From JBKBIP01 sp046297495 (GTDB taxonomy: Bacteria > Planctomycetota > Planctomycetia > Gemmatales > Gemmataceae), in the NCBI GenBank assembly GCA_046297495.1, contig JBKBIP010000023.1, positions 38,204-102,203 on the forward strand: a DNA stretch of 64,000 bases. Direction: 5' to 3'. The notes beneath the pieces are model-generated. The model worked only from the letters and a program-made list of their open reading frames with translations, ran no database searches and was not told the origin of the DNA. Below are positions 51,670 to 59,125 of this stretch, in pieces. Position 1 is the first letter of the stretch. Each line of letters begins with the position of its first letter. The position numbers and the translations under genes are program-made.

Positions 51670-52326
51670 ATGAAACACCTGGCGTATTTATCGATTGCTG
51701 TGGTTTTGACCCTGACCATGTCGCTGGCGCTGGCGGCGGACCCCAGCGAGGAAGGCTTCACTGCGCTCTTCAATGGTAAAGACCTCAAAGGCTGGGTGCA
51801 ACGCAACGGCACCGCCACTTACCGGGTCGAGGATGGGTGTATCGTCGGTAAAACGATGGAAGGCAGCCCCAATTCGTTTTTATGCACGGACAAGGAATAC
51901 GGCAACTTCGAGCTGCGGTTCGAGGTCAAGCTAGATAATCCCCTGAATTCTGGCGTGCAGATTCGCTCTAAGACGAAAGGAGACGATCCCCAAGGGCGCG
52001 TCCACGGCCCCCAAGTGGAGATCGCCGCCAACGGCACCTCCGGCTACATCTACGGCGAAGCCTTGGGGACAGGTTGGCTATCCGAGAAACGGGATGATCC
52101 CCAAGCCAATGCCGCCTTCAAGAATGGGGAGTGGAACCGATTCCGCGTCGTGGCGCAAGGGAAGTCCATCAAAACGTGGGTCAACGATGTGCCAGTGGCC
52201 GACCTGGTGGATGAAAAGAGCGGCATGATGTCTGGCTTCATCGGCTTACAAGTGCATGGCATCAAGAAAGGGACCGGCCCCTATGAGGTGCGCTGGCGCA
52301 ACCTCCGCATCAAGGAATTGAAGTAG
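51670..52326 (+). CDS. Secreted DUF1080 protein (3-keto-disaccharide hydrolase family)
   Basis: 218 residues from ATG 51670, with GGAGG 7-8 bases upstream. Signal peptide MKHLAYLSIAVVLTLTMSLALA. The mature protein opens with FTALFNGKDLKGWVQ, the hallmark FNGKDLxGW of DUF1080, and has the concanavalin-like beta-sandwich pattern (YGNFELRFEVKLDNPLNSGVQIRSK; FIGLQVHG; YEVRWRNLRIKEL). Members of the family hydrolyse 3-keto-glycosides or bind sugars in the periplasm. It stands alone. Confidence 0.9.
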   Translation: MKHLAYLSIAVVLTLTMSLALAADPSEEGFTALFNGKDLKGWVQRNGTATYRVEDGCIVGKTMEGSPNSFLCTDKEYGNFELRFEVKLDNPLNSGVQIRSKTKGDDPQGRVHGPQVEIAANGTSGYIYGEALGTGWLSEKRDDPQANAAFKNGEWNRFRVVAQGKSIKTWVNDVPVADLVDEKSGMMSGFIGLQVHGIKKGTGPYEVRWRNLRIKELK

Positions 52327-52365
52327 CGAAATTATCACCCCGGTAGGAAAGATGCCTTCGAGCAC

Positions 52366-52398
52366 GCCGCGCGAGCCAGTGCTACTGGCTCGCGTGGC
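52366..52398 (+). terminator. Inverted repeat after the DUF1080 gene
   Basis: GCCGCGCGAGCCAGT (52366-52380) pairs with ACTGGCTCGCGTGGC (52384-52398) with one G-T pair and a 3-base GCT loop. It begins 40 bases after the stop. There is no T-tract. Confidence 0.5.
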
Positions 52399-52754
52399 AC
52401 GCTCGGTGGAATATCTCTTGCCGGCGGAATATCAAGCGATTCTTGCCGTGTCAGTTGCCGCCTAGCGCGGGTTGATTCATCGTATCTTATTGAATAGAAT
52501 AGGATTAGGCGGATAAAATCTTCGCTTCAGACAGCTTATGCCACGACTTGGACACAATTTGCCCAAGAACTAAGCAGAGATGGGTTCTATTAAATTTGAT
52601 GATTTTGATTAAGTTTTGATAAGAACTCTTGATACTGAAAACAAGGGAATTTACAATGGCGCGAAGTGATCGGGAAACTTCGGCTCCTGCTTGAGAACCC
52701 CAAGAGCAGGAACAGGCTGCCAGGGCCTCACTAAGCACAAGGAGGTGCTAAACC

Positions 52755-52820
52755 ATGCGACAATTATTTTCCCAACGGATATACAGAGAACGCCATCTAA
52801 TCGAGGCAAGAATCGGCTGA
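52755..52820 (+). CDS. Possible 21-residue leader peptide before the sigma-factor gene
   Basis: ATG at 52755 is preceded by AAGGAGGTG at ideal spacing (7-8 bases), the strongest ribosome site in this region, and the frame MRQLFSQRIYRERHLIEARIG ends in TGA. The sigma-factor start lies 139 bases further on. It may be a translated leader controlling the downstream gene or chance. No known leader motif (for example runs of one amino acid) is present. Confidence 0.35.
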   Translation: MRQLFSQRIYRERHLIEARIG

Positions 52821-52959
52821 GGGGGGTAGGGGCTTCTGACTCCTTCCCTTCGAGGCTGTTTTCTTGTCTGGAGTGATTATCTTCGAGGCGCGACAACCAG
52901 GCCGGCAGCATGGGATAGCTCCGGGGTTCGACAGCAACATACAGATGGGAAGGACGGCT

Positions 52960-53973
52960 ATGCAGAAGCCTCGACGTCGGAAGCGCCGCGCATCCGCTGG
53001 CGGTACTGCCACAACGATTGTGCCCACCACTTTTTCTTCTGATTTACTTACCCCCGAAGAAGAACGCGAATTGTTGTCCGGCTTCTGGGAGTGCAAGAGC
53101 GAATTGGTGCGGGTCATGATTCGTCATTTCCCCAAATTGCGCTCGCACCGCCCCCCCTTGGAACCTTGGCCGATGGCACAGTTCATCCGCGACTTCTGCA
53201 CCGAGGAAGTCCACGATTGTCCGAACGTGCGCCGCGTCCATGATCGTTACGTGCATTATAAGCATCGTCTTGCCTCGGCGAACATCCGCTTGGCCGCTCA
53301 CGTGGCCAAGCGCTTTCGGCATCACGCCTTGAGCTACGCCGACCTATTGCAAGAAGCGGTGTGTGGCTTGATGCAAGCGATTGACCGTTTCGACGTGAGC
53401 CACGGCACCCGTTTGGCGACCTACGCGACATGGTGGATTCGCCAGACCTTGCAAATCGCCGTGGCTCGGCAAAGTCACCTGGTCAGTCTGTCGCCGCACC
53501 ACTTGCAGGAACTCGGCCTGCTGCAACAAGAATCGGAAGCCTTGGCCCACGGCGGCAAACACCTGCCCAGCCCGCAGGAATTGGCCTCGCGCACCGGCAG
53601 CAGTCTCGAACATCTGACCCACCTGCAAACCGCCACGCGCGCTCCGGTGTCGCTCAACGCCGTGCTCGACGACGACAGCGATTTTAAGCTCACCGAAGCC
53701 ATGCCGGACAACGAAAGCTCCGTGGTCCAACAGAATACCGAGCGGCAAGAAGCTCTATTGTTCCTCATGGAAAATCTTCGGCCGCGCGAGCGCAAAGTAC
53801 TCGACCTGCGTTTCGGTCTGACCGGCAACGGCACGCACAGCCTGCGGCAAATCGGCCATCTATTGCGCATCAGCAAGGAACGGGTTCGCCAGATTCAGAA
53901 CCGGGCCTTGGAGAAACTGCGGGCCTCGGCGGAACGAGTCGGTTGGGAAGCCAACCTGTTACTCGGCAACTGA
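52960..53973 (+). CDS. RNA polymerase sigma-70 family factor
   Basis: 337 residues from ATG 52960 (GGAAGGA 5-6 bases upstream). Region 2 is clear: ANIRLAAHVAKRF, YADLLQEAVCGLMQAIDRFD, RLATYATWWIRQTLQIAV (core binding, -10 recognition and melting). Region 3 is present (LPSPQELASRTGSSLEHL), and region 4 is LRPRERKVLDLRFGL...HSLRQIGHLLRISKERVRQIQNRALEKLR (-35 helix-turn-helix). The N-terminal ~70 residues are Arg-rich and lack region 1.1, so it is an alternative group 2/3 factor instead of the vegetative RpoD. No anti-sigma gene adjoins it. A strong terminator follows. Confidence 0.92.
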   Translation: MQKPRRRKRRASAGGTATTIVPTTFSSDLLTPEEERELLSGFWECKSELVRVMIRHFPKLRSHRPPLEPWPMAQFIRDFCTEEVHDCPNVRRVHDRYVHYKHRLASANIRLAAHVAKRFRHHALSYADLLQEAVCGLMQAIDRFDVSHGTRLATYATWWIRQTLQIAVARQSHLVSLSPHHLQELGLLQQESEALAHGGKHLPSPQELASRTGSSLEHLTHLQTATRAPVSLNAVLDDDSDFKLTEAMPDNESSVVQQNTERQEALLFLMENLRPRERKVLDLRFGLTGNGTHSLRQIGHLLRISKERVRQIQNRALEKLRASAERVGWEANLLLGN

Positions 53974-53994
53974 GTTTCACTTGGACGAACAAGC

Positions 53995-54028
53995 AACCGC
54001 GCGCGACCATTGGTCGCGCGCGGTTTTT
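53995..54028 (+). terminator. Strong intrinsic terminator after the sigma-factor gene
   Basis: AACCGCGCGCGACC pairs perfectly with GGTCGCGCGCGGTT around a 3-base loop and runs into TTTTTT. It starts about 22 bases after the stop codon. Confidence 0.9.
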
Positions 54029-54218
54029 TATCCATCCATCTTTCCCACCTTCGCCATCCCGCTTCATGCATCCAGTCCGTGCGGTTTTCCGTGCCTTCCC
54101 AAGAAAAACATTGCACCGACCCGCCCCAGATTTCGATATGGAGTCAACAGGTGCATTCCTCGTATCTTACCCAGATCAAAGGGTTGAACCAATCGCAACG
54201 AGAGGGGAGGATAAACCC

Positions 54219-54962
54219 ATGTTTGTGCCGCAGACCGCACCGGCTACCCGCAATGGCGTGAACCGAATGCCACCGTTATTGCCCGAAACGCACCAGAATA
54301 GCAAGATTATGACGGCACCACCAAGTCCCGTACCGAAGCGTCTCAGCCCTTGCCGCGAAACATTGTTCGCCGGCCCCACGGGGGAAGAGCTGCCGGACTA
54401 TGAAATTCATTATCATCCCGATGGCACGATTCGGGAAACGTGGGTGTTCTTCTACGGCGCGGACCAGCGGGCCGGCCAGGCTCATCCCGGAGTACCGTTG
54501 CGACGCAAGGCGATCTATCGCGGACAGGTCGATGCCTATCGCTTGCACGCGGCCCACAAACTCCAAGACGTGTATTATGTGGGCGCCGCTGGCGAGGAGA
54601 TCGAGGATTACCAAGTGACGTACCAGGACGCGGGCACCGTTAGCGAAACCGACGTGTTCTTCTACGAGGAAGACCGCCGGGCCTTTCAGAGTCGTCCCGG
54701 GCAGGGGCTGCGCCGCCGCGCGACCTACGTGGGGCACGTTCAGCCGTACCGCCTGGCAACGGCGATCAAACGGCTGGACACCTTCTTCGCCGGCCCGCCG
54801 CGTGCCGAACGCCGCGATTTCCAATATCGCTATCGGGATGGAGAAGTAACCGAGACGGTGTGCTTCCTCTACGAAGGCAATCAGCGCGCGGCGGCGGCGT
54901 CCTTGGCTCCGCTCCGCCGCCAAGTGACACACAGAGGCAAAATGACGCGTGAGGAATCGTGA
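54219..54962 (+). CDS. Triple-repeat protein of unknown function
   Basis: 247 residues from ATG 54219 (GGGGAGG about 10 bases upstream). After a ~45-residue Pro-rich N-terminus, three copies of a ~65-residue unit follow: each has FxGPTGEELPDYEIHY-like, a turn, ETxVFFYxxDxRA and LRRxAxYxGxVxxYRL (about residues 50-110, 112-175 and 180-240). The third copy has PPRAERRDF in place of GEE and is the most divergent. The repeat looks like a beta-rich unit. Not recognised as a known family. No signal peptide, so probably cytoplasmic. Confidence 0.65.
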   Translation: MFVPQTAPATRNGVNRMPPLLPETHQNSKIMTAPPSPVPKRLSPCRETLFAGPTGEELPDYEIHYHPDGTIRETWVFFYGADQRAGQAHPGVPLRRKAIYRGQVDAYRLHAAHKLQDVYYVGAAGEEIEDYQVTYQDAGTVSETDVFFYEEDRRAFQSRPGQGLRRRATYVGHVQPYRLATAIKRLDTFFAGPPRAERRDFQYRYRDGEVTETVCFLYEGNQRAAAASLAPLRRQVTHRGKMTREES

Positions 54963-55049
54963 AGCGATGCACAGTTCTTCATGTGGGACACCATGATTGT
55001 TGGGAAAGTTTGTCTTTTCAGCCAGGCAGGGGATGAGTATTCTGACACT

Positions 55050-55877
55050 ATGAGCACCATCACGACTCCCACGACCGACATCGTCTATCCCGAAAGCGAC
55101 GGCCTCCCGATGGCGGACAACACCCGGCAAGCACGCTGGATCGTCGTGCTGTTCGACAACCTCAGCGCGCTGTTTCGAGATCGCCCCGATGTCTTCGTGG
55201 CCGCCAACATCTTGTGGTATCCCGTCGAGGGGCATCCCGAAATCCGCCAGGCGCCGGATGTGCTAGTAGCTTTCGGGCGTCCCAAGGGGGATCGCGGCTC
55301 GTACATCCAACATGTGGAAGAAAACATTCCCCCCGCCGTGGTCTTTGAGATTCTGTCGCCGAGCAACACCTTGCCAGAAATGGACAAAAAACTCTTGTTT
55401 TACGAGGATCATGGCGTGGAAGAGTATTACGTCTATGATCCAGAGGGGAACTGGTTACAGGTGTATGTACGTCAAGGAACCATTTTGCGCCGCGTGTGGG
55501 ACGTAGCGAATTTTGTCAGTCCGCGTTTGGGCATTCGCTTCGCACGCACGGAATCGGAGCTCACGGTGCATCGGCCGGACGGGAAACCATTTCTTCGATT
55601 TGAGGAATTGGAAGAAGCACGGAACCATGCCGAACAGGAACGTACACAAGCCGAACAGCGCGCCGCTCAGGCCGAACAGCGCACCGCTCAGGCCGAGCAA
55701 CGCGCCGTTCAGGCCGAACAGCGCACCGCTCAGGCCGAGCAACGCGCCGCTCAGGCCGAGCAACGCGCCGCTCGTCTGGCCGCGCTGAGCCGCAAAGCTC
55801 GTCACGGCCAAGCCACGCCGGAAGAACTTCAGGAGTTGGAGCGCTTGGAAGAAGAGAGGGGCGTTTCAGGGAGTTGA
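55050..55877 (+). CDS. Uma2-family (DUF820) putative endonuclease with coiled-coil repeat tail
   Basis: 275 residues from ATG 55050. The N-terminal ~190 residues are the Uma2 PD-(D/E)xK-like fold: FVAANILWYPVEG, APDVLVAFG (catalytic Asp), VVFEILSPSNT (Glu) and the Lys of MDKKLLFYEDHGVEEYYVYDPE. Such proteins are abundant in cyanobacteria and Planctomycetes; nuclease activity is predicted, not shown. The C-terminal part is a run of AEQRxAQ heptads coded by 21-bp tandem repeats, giving a coiled coil that may oligomerise the protein. The gene's 3' end overlaps the convergent methyltransferase gene by 12 bp. Confidence 0.82.
   Translation: MSTITTPTTDIVYPESDGLPMADNTRQARWIVVLFDNLSALFRDRPDVFVAANILWYPVEGHPEIRQAPDVLVAFGRPKGDRGSYIQHVEENIPPAVVFEILSPSNTLPEMDKKLLFYEDHGVEEYYVYDPEGNWLQVYVRQGTILRRVWDVANFVSPRLGIRFARTESELTVHRPDGKPFLRFEELEEARNHAEQERTQAEQRAAQAEQRTAQAEQRAVQAEQRTAQAEQRAAQAEQRAARLAALSRKARHGQATPEELQELERLEEERGVSGS
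55650..55775 (+). repeat. Six 21-bp tandem repeats in the Uma2 gene
   Basis: Units begin GCCGAACAGCGC or GCCGAGCAACGC and end GCTCAG, positions 55650, 55671, 55692, 55713, 55734 and 55755. Each codes for a heptad AEQRxAQ. Copy number is likely to vary between strains by slippage or recombination. Confidence 0.85.
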
Positions 55878-56696
55878 TCTCAATAGCGGCCCAAGCAGCG
55901 ATTCCCGGTTCTCACTTTTTTTCTCCGCCGCCAGCAGGTAGCCATAACTCCGCAACCCACCGAACCACCATGAATACGGCAGCCGGCCATCCGGGCGCAG
56001 GCTGACCGATTGCACTTCCAGAACGTGAAAGCCCGTTTGCTGTAATAAACGGACGATCTCGCGGCGCGTGAACAGGTGCAGCGTTAAGCCGGCGACACCT
56101 TGATGGATAGGCATGACCATGTCGCCAGCGCTGGGCCGGCACGTCACGGAACGGATACTGTCATACAGTAGCCATTTGCGCCCGTTCGCGTTCCAGACAT
56201 TGAACCAGCGATTATGCACATGCAGCAGAAATTGACCACCGGGCCGCAGGAGTCGATACACTTGGGCCAGCGCCCGACACCGGGCCTCGGGACCGGCGAT
56301 CATGCCCAAGGTGCTGAACAAGCAAGCGGCATAGTCGAAACTGGCATCCGCCAAGGCTTCCAACTCGACGATATTCGCACGCACGCGCGGTACCGTCACG
56401 CCAGCGGCATCGGCTTTTTCCGCCACGATGCGCAACATCTCTTCCGATAAATCGACTCCCAAACACCAGAATCCCCGCCGCGCCAAGGGGATCAGCAGTC
56501 GTCCGGTACCACATCCCAAGTCGATGAGTCGGCCCGGCCGTGGCAGGTGACGAATCACAAAATCCAAATCAACTTGCGGTAACGTCGATTCCGCCAAGTA
56601 GGCGTCATAGTTCTGGGCCAAGTCGGCATTGTGGACATAGTCCCACAAGCCACGATTGACTCCTGTCGGAAGTTGCCAGTTTACCCGCTTGTTCAT
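55866..56696 (-). CDS. Class I SAM-dependent methyltransferase
   Basis: 276 residues from ATG 56696 (GTG and TTG codons directly before it are alternatives). The SAM site is motif I LIDLGCGTGRLLIPLARRG (about residues 55-75), with the acidic end of beta-2 in VDLSEEML, motif II-like FDYAACLFSTLG and LLRPGGQFLLHVHN. The N-terminal NADLAQNYDAYLAES matches the usual DxxAxxYDxxxxE opening of small-molecule methyltransferases. The substrate is unknown. It is divergent from the BMC operon and could share its regulatory region without being functionally linked. Confidence 0.85.
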   Translation of the reverse strand: MNKRVNWQLPTGVNRGLWDYVHNADLAQNYDAYLAESTLPQVDLDFVIRHLPRPGRLIDLGCGTGRLLIPLARRGFWCLGVDLSEEMLRIVAEKADAAGVTVPRVRANIVELEALADASFDYAACLFSTLGMIAGPEARCRALAQVYRLLRPGGQFLLHVHNRWFNVWNANGRKWLLYDSIRSVTCRPSAGDMVMPIHQGVAGLTLHLFTRREIVRLLQQTGFHVLEVQSVSLRPDGRLPYSWWFGGLRSYGYLLAAEKKSENRESLLGPLLRSTP

Positions 56697-56731
56697 CACC
56701 AAAAATTCTCATAATTTTTCAATAAATGTGA

Positions 56732-56761
56732 TTGACTTTTGGTATATATTGATTCTATTCT
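56732..56761 (+). promoter_or_regulatory. Possible promoter of the BMC operon
   Basis: In a very AT-rich 80-bp patch, TTGACT (56732-56737) and TATTCT (56756-56761) are spaced by 18 bp, about 60 bases before the deoR-like start. Several TATATT/TTATATT variants nearby are alternatives, and part of the patch could be the regulator's own binding site. Confidence 0.45.
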
Positions 56762-56819
56762 GATTATATTGAGATTGCAAGTTAACAAAATCTTTCACTA
56801 ATGAGCGGAAACCGTCACA

Positions 56820-57614
56820 GTGTTGGTCGAGGAACGTCGCAAGCAACTGTTGGACCTCATTAGCCGGCGTGGCTTTGTGACGCTGGCGGACTTGGTCGAT
56901 GAAATCCAGGTATCCGAATCGACCCTGCGCCGCGATCTGGAACACTGGAACCGACAGGGGCTGATTAAGCGCATTCACGGCGGGGCCATGTTCACCGGTG
57001 ACGCCACGACGTTGCCCCCGTTGGAGGAACGCTCCACCAGCCAGATGGCCGAGAAACGGCAAGTGGCCGAGCTGGCCGCCGCTCGCGTCCGCGATGGCGA
57101 TTCGGTGTTGCTTGATGGCGGCACGACGACGCTGGAAGTGGCTCGCTTGTTGGTGGGCCGGCCGGTGCAAATCGTCACCAACAGCCTACCAATCGCCAAT
57201 CTGTGCGCCAGTGCCCGCGAGACCGATTTGGTAATGCTGGGGGGGTACGTCTATCCGCGTACCGGGGTGGCCTTGGGGCCGTTGACCATGCAGATGCTTA
57301 AGGACATTCATGTGCAGCAAGTGCTCATGAGTGTCGGCGGCATCACCCAAAAGGGACTATTTAATAGCAATTTGCTGCTGGTGGAAACCGAGCGGCGCAT
57401 GATGCGCTGTGCCGATGAAGTGGTGGTGTTGGCCGACCATACCAAAATTGGCCGGCAGGCGCTGGCGTTTCTGTGCGAGTTGTCGGCCATTGACACCTTG
57501 ATTGTGGATTCCCAGCTCCCCACCACCCAACGCGACTGGCTGGAAGAGGCCGGACCGCAGTTGCTCGTCGCGGGAGAGGGAAGCGGGCTGTCCGCGCAGG
57601 AGTTACCGGCATGA
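56820..57614 (+). CDS. DeoR-family transcriptional regulator of the BMC operon
   Basis: 264 residues, GTG start at 56820. An N-terminal DeoR winged helix-turn-helix (RRKQLLDLISRRGFVTLADLVDEIQVSESTLRRDLEHWNRQG) is followed by the family C-terminal sugar-phosphate sensor domain (RVRDGDSVLLDGGTTTLEVARLL; VTNSLPIANL). DeoR proteins bind phosphorylated sugars and usually repress. Position first in the operon suggests control of the BMC by fuculose- or rhamnulose-1-phosphate or a product. The stop overlaps the pduL start (ATGA). Confidence 0.9.
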   Translation: MLVEERRKQLLDLISRRGFVTLADLVDEIQVSESTLRRDLEHWNRQGLIKRIHGGAMFTGDATTLPPLEERSTSQMAEKRQVAELAAARVRDGDSVLLDGGTTTLEVARLLVGRPVQIVTNSLPIANLCASARETDLVMLGGYVYPRTGVALGPLTMQMLKDIHVQQVLMSVGGITQKGLFNSNLLLVETERRMMRCADEVVVLADHTKIGRQALAFLCELSAIDTLIVDSQLPTTQRDWLEEAGPQLLVAGEGSGLSAQELPA

Positions 57615-58291
57615 GTAGCACGACTTTGAATCGCACTTTAGTGGAACGTTGCGTCCGGGACGCCTTGATCAAGCGCCTGGGTAGCGCGGCCGATGTCAAC
57701 GGCAATGGTCGGCATGGGCCGCCACGATTGGTGGTAAATATCTCGGCTCGTCATTGCCATGTCACACAGGAAGACCTGGAGCGGCTATTCGGCCCTGGCC
57801 ACCAGCTGACGCCGCATAAATGGTTGTACCAGGACGGGTTCTTCGCCGCCGAGGAAGCGGTAACTATCATTGGACCGCGTCATCGCACCATCACCAACCT
57901 GCGCATCCTGGGGCCGTGCCGCGACCATAGTCAGGTCGAATTGGCGTTCACCGATGCCATTTCCTTGGGACTGGAGGTACCCGTGCGCAAAAGCGGCGAC
58001 CACCGCGATTCACCGGGTTGCTACCTGCTGGGACCAGCCGGCATGATCGAATTGAAACGCGGCGTGATTCGCCACGAGCGGCACGTCCACATGGGACCGC
58101 AAGACGCCGCCTACCACGGCGTGAAGGATGGTGACCGTCTCCACTTGCGCGTCCAAAGTAGTTGTTCTACGGTGTTGGAGGATTTGCTGGTCCGGGTAGC
58201 GCCCCGCTCGAAATTGGAAGTCCACATTGATACGGATGAAGGCAATGCCTGCGATTTGCCGCACGCCAGCAAAGTGGAATTGTTTAAGTAG
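57611..58291 (+). CDS. pduL: BMC phosphate acyltransferase (PduL)
   Basis: 226 residues, ATG overlapping the regulator's TGA. The N-terminal ~25 residues (LNRTLVERCVRDALIKRLG) form an amphipathic helix typical of encapsulation peptides. The PduL fold has two repeated beta-barrel domains with zinc/active-site histidines in VNISARHCHVTQEDL and ERHVHMGPQDA. PduL converts acyl-CoA plus phosphate to acyl-phosphate plus CoA inside the shell, recycling CoA. In the Planctomycetes-type BMC it follows aldehyde oxidation. Context and motifs agree. Confidence 0.93.
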   Translation: MSSTTLNRTLVERCVRDALIKRLGSAADVNGNGRHGPPRLVVNISARHCHVTQEDLERLFGPGHQLTPHKWLYQDGFFAAEEAVTIIGPRHRTITNLRILGPCRDHSQVELAFTDAISLGLEVPVRKSGDHRDSPGCYLLGPAGMIELKRGVIRHERHVHMGPQDAAYHGVKDGDRLHLRVQSSCSTVLEDLLVRVAPRSKLEVHIDTDEGNACDLPHASKVELFK

Positions 58292-58437
58292 TGCTTATAG
58301 TTCTTGGTACTTAGTTCTTGATAGTTAGTTCTCAGTGGTTGATTTATTCATTTGTGAATCGAACCGGAGCCTCGATATTCTCCCAATGTCCCATGAACTA
58401 AGCATTCAGAACTACTAACTTTTTTCACGAGGTAACA
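58292..58437 (+). other. Intergenic region with repeated TTAGTTCT-like words
   Basis: Between pduL and the first shell gene: TTAGTTCTTGATAGTTAGTT appears near the start and the complement-like GAACTAAG/GAACTACTAAC near the end. This is AT-rich and repetitive; no structure of known function was recognised. The ribosome site of the next gene (CACGAGG) is at the end. Confidence 0.4.
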
Positions 58438-58752
58438 ATGGCAAGTACTCACCTGGAAGCCTTGGGAATGATTGAGACCAAGGGCTTGACGGCGTTGATC
58501 GAAGCGAGCGACGCCATGTTGAAGGCCGCCAACGTGACATTGATCGGTTGGCAAAAAATCGGTAGTGGTCTGGTGACGGCCTTAATCGTGGGGGACGTGG
58601 CCGCCGTCAAGGCCGCTGTTGATGCCGGTTCCAACGCGGCATCGCGCGTGGGGGAAGTCGTTGGCGTGCAGGTTATCCCACGTCCACACGAGGATATTGG
58701 CGCGATTTTGCCCATTGCCGGCAAGAAACAGCAACCCGCCTCCGTTAGTTAA
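58438..58752 (+). CDS. BMC hexameric shell protein (BMC-H), copy 1
   Basis: 104 residues. Single Pf00936 BMC domain: EALGMIETKGLTALIEASDAMLKAANV at the start, the central pore loop KIGSGL, and the second half VGDVAAVKAAVDAGSNAA...VQVIPRPHEDI. The C-terminal tail (GKKQQPASVS) is longer than in copy 2. Hexamers tile the shell facets and let small polar substrates pass the pore. GAGG lies 6 bases before the start. Confidence 0.95.
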   Translation: MASTHLEALGMIETKGLTALIEASDAMLKAANVTLIGWQKIGSGLVTALIVGDVAAVKAAVDAGSNAASRVGEVVGVQVIPRPHEDIGAILPIAGKKQQPASVS

Positions 58753-58783
58753 TCCAGATGACAACTTTCAAGAGGTATGATTC

Positions 58784-59080
58784 ATGGCTAGTAATTTTCG
58801 CAACGGGAACAGTCACGAAGCACTGGGTTTAATCGAAACCAAAGGTTTGATCGCCACCATTGCCGCCACCGATGCCATGTGCAAATCGGCCAACGTGACC
58901 TTGGCCGGACAGGTGCAAATTGGCGGAGCGTATGTCACCACCTTCGTGCGGGGGGACGTCGGCTCCGTCCGGGCCGCCGTCGATGCCGGCGCCCAAGCTG
59001 CCAGTGCCAATGGCGAGCTGGTTAGCGCGCACGTCATACCCCGTCCGGAAGAAGCAGTGTTGGAGACGTTCTTGAAGTAA
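58784..59080 (+). CDS. BMC hexameric shell protein (BMC-H), copy 2
   Basis: 98 residues, 31 bp after copy 1 with its own ribosome site (AGAGGT). Motif order is as in copy 1, but with a pore loop QIGGAY, a charged RGDVGSVRAAVDAG segment and a slightly longer N-terminus (MASNFRNGNSHEALGLIETKG). The different pore residues suggest a pore of different selectivity, as in the two-BMC-H Planctomycetes-type shell. Confidence 0.95.
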   Translation: MASNFRNGNSHEALGLIETKGLIATIAATDAMCKSANVTLAGQVQIGGAYVTTFVRGDVGSVRAAVDAGAQAASANGELVSAHVIPRPEEAVLETFLK

Positions 59081-59125
59081 CCTTTGATCATTGGAGATGT
59101 TAGCTGACTGCTGATCGCTAATACC

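Larger units (their letters stand above)
52327..52959 (+). other. Long intergenic region upstream of the sigma-factor gene
   Basis: 633 bp with a 15-bp inverted repeat (52366-52398), an AT-rich stretch at 52480-52650 with several TTGATA/TTGATT sequences that could include a promoter, and a 21-codon open frame with a strong ribosome site at 52755-52820. No larger gene was found. The length and small frames suggest leader-type control of the sigma gene. Confidence 0.45.

Noticed and set aside
55650..55775. Direct repeats as a CRISPR array
   Set aside because: Units are contiguous 21-bp coding repeats without spacers, inside an open frame.
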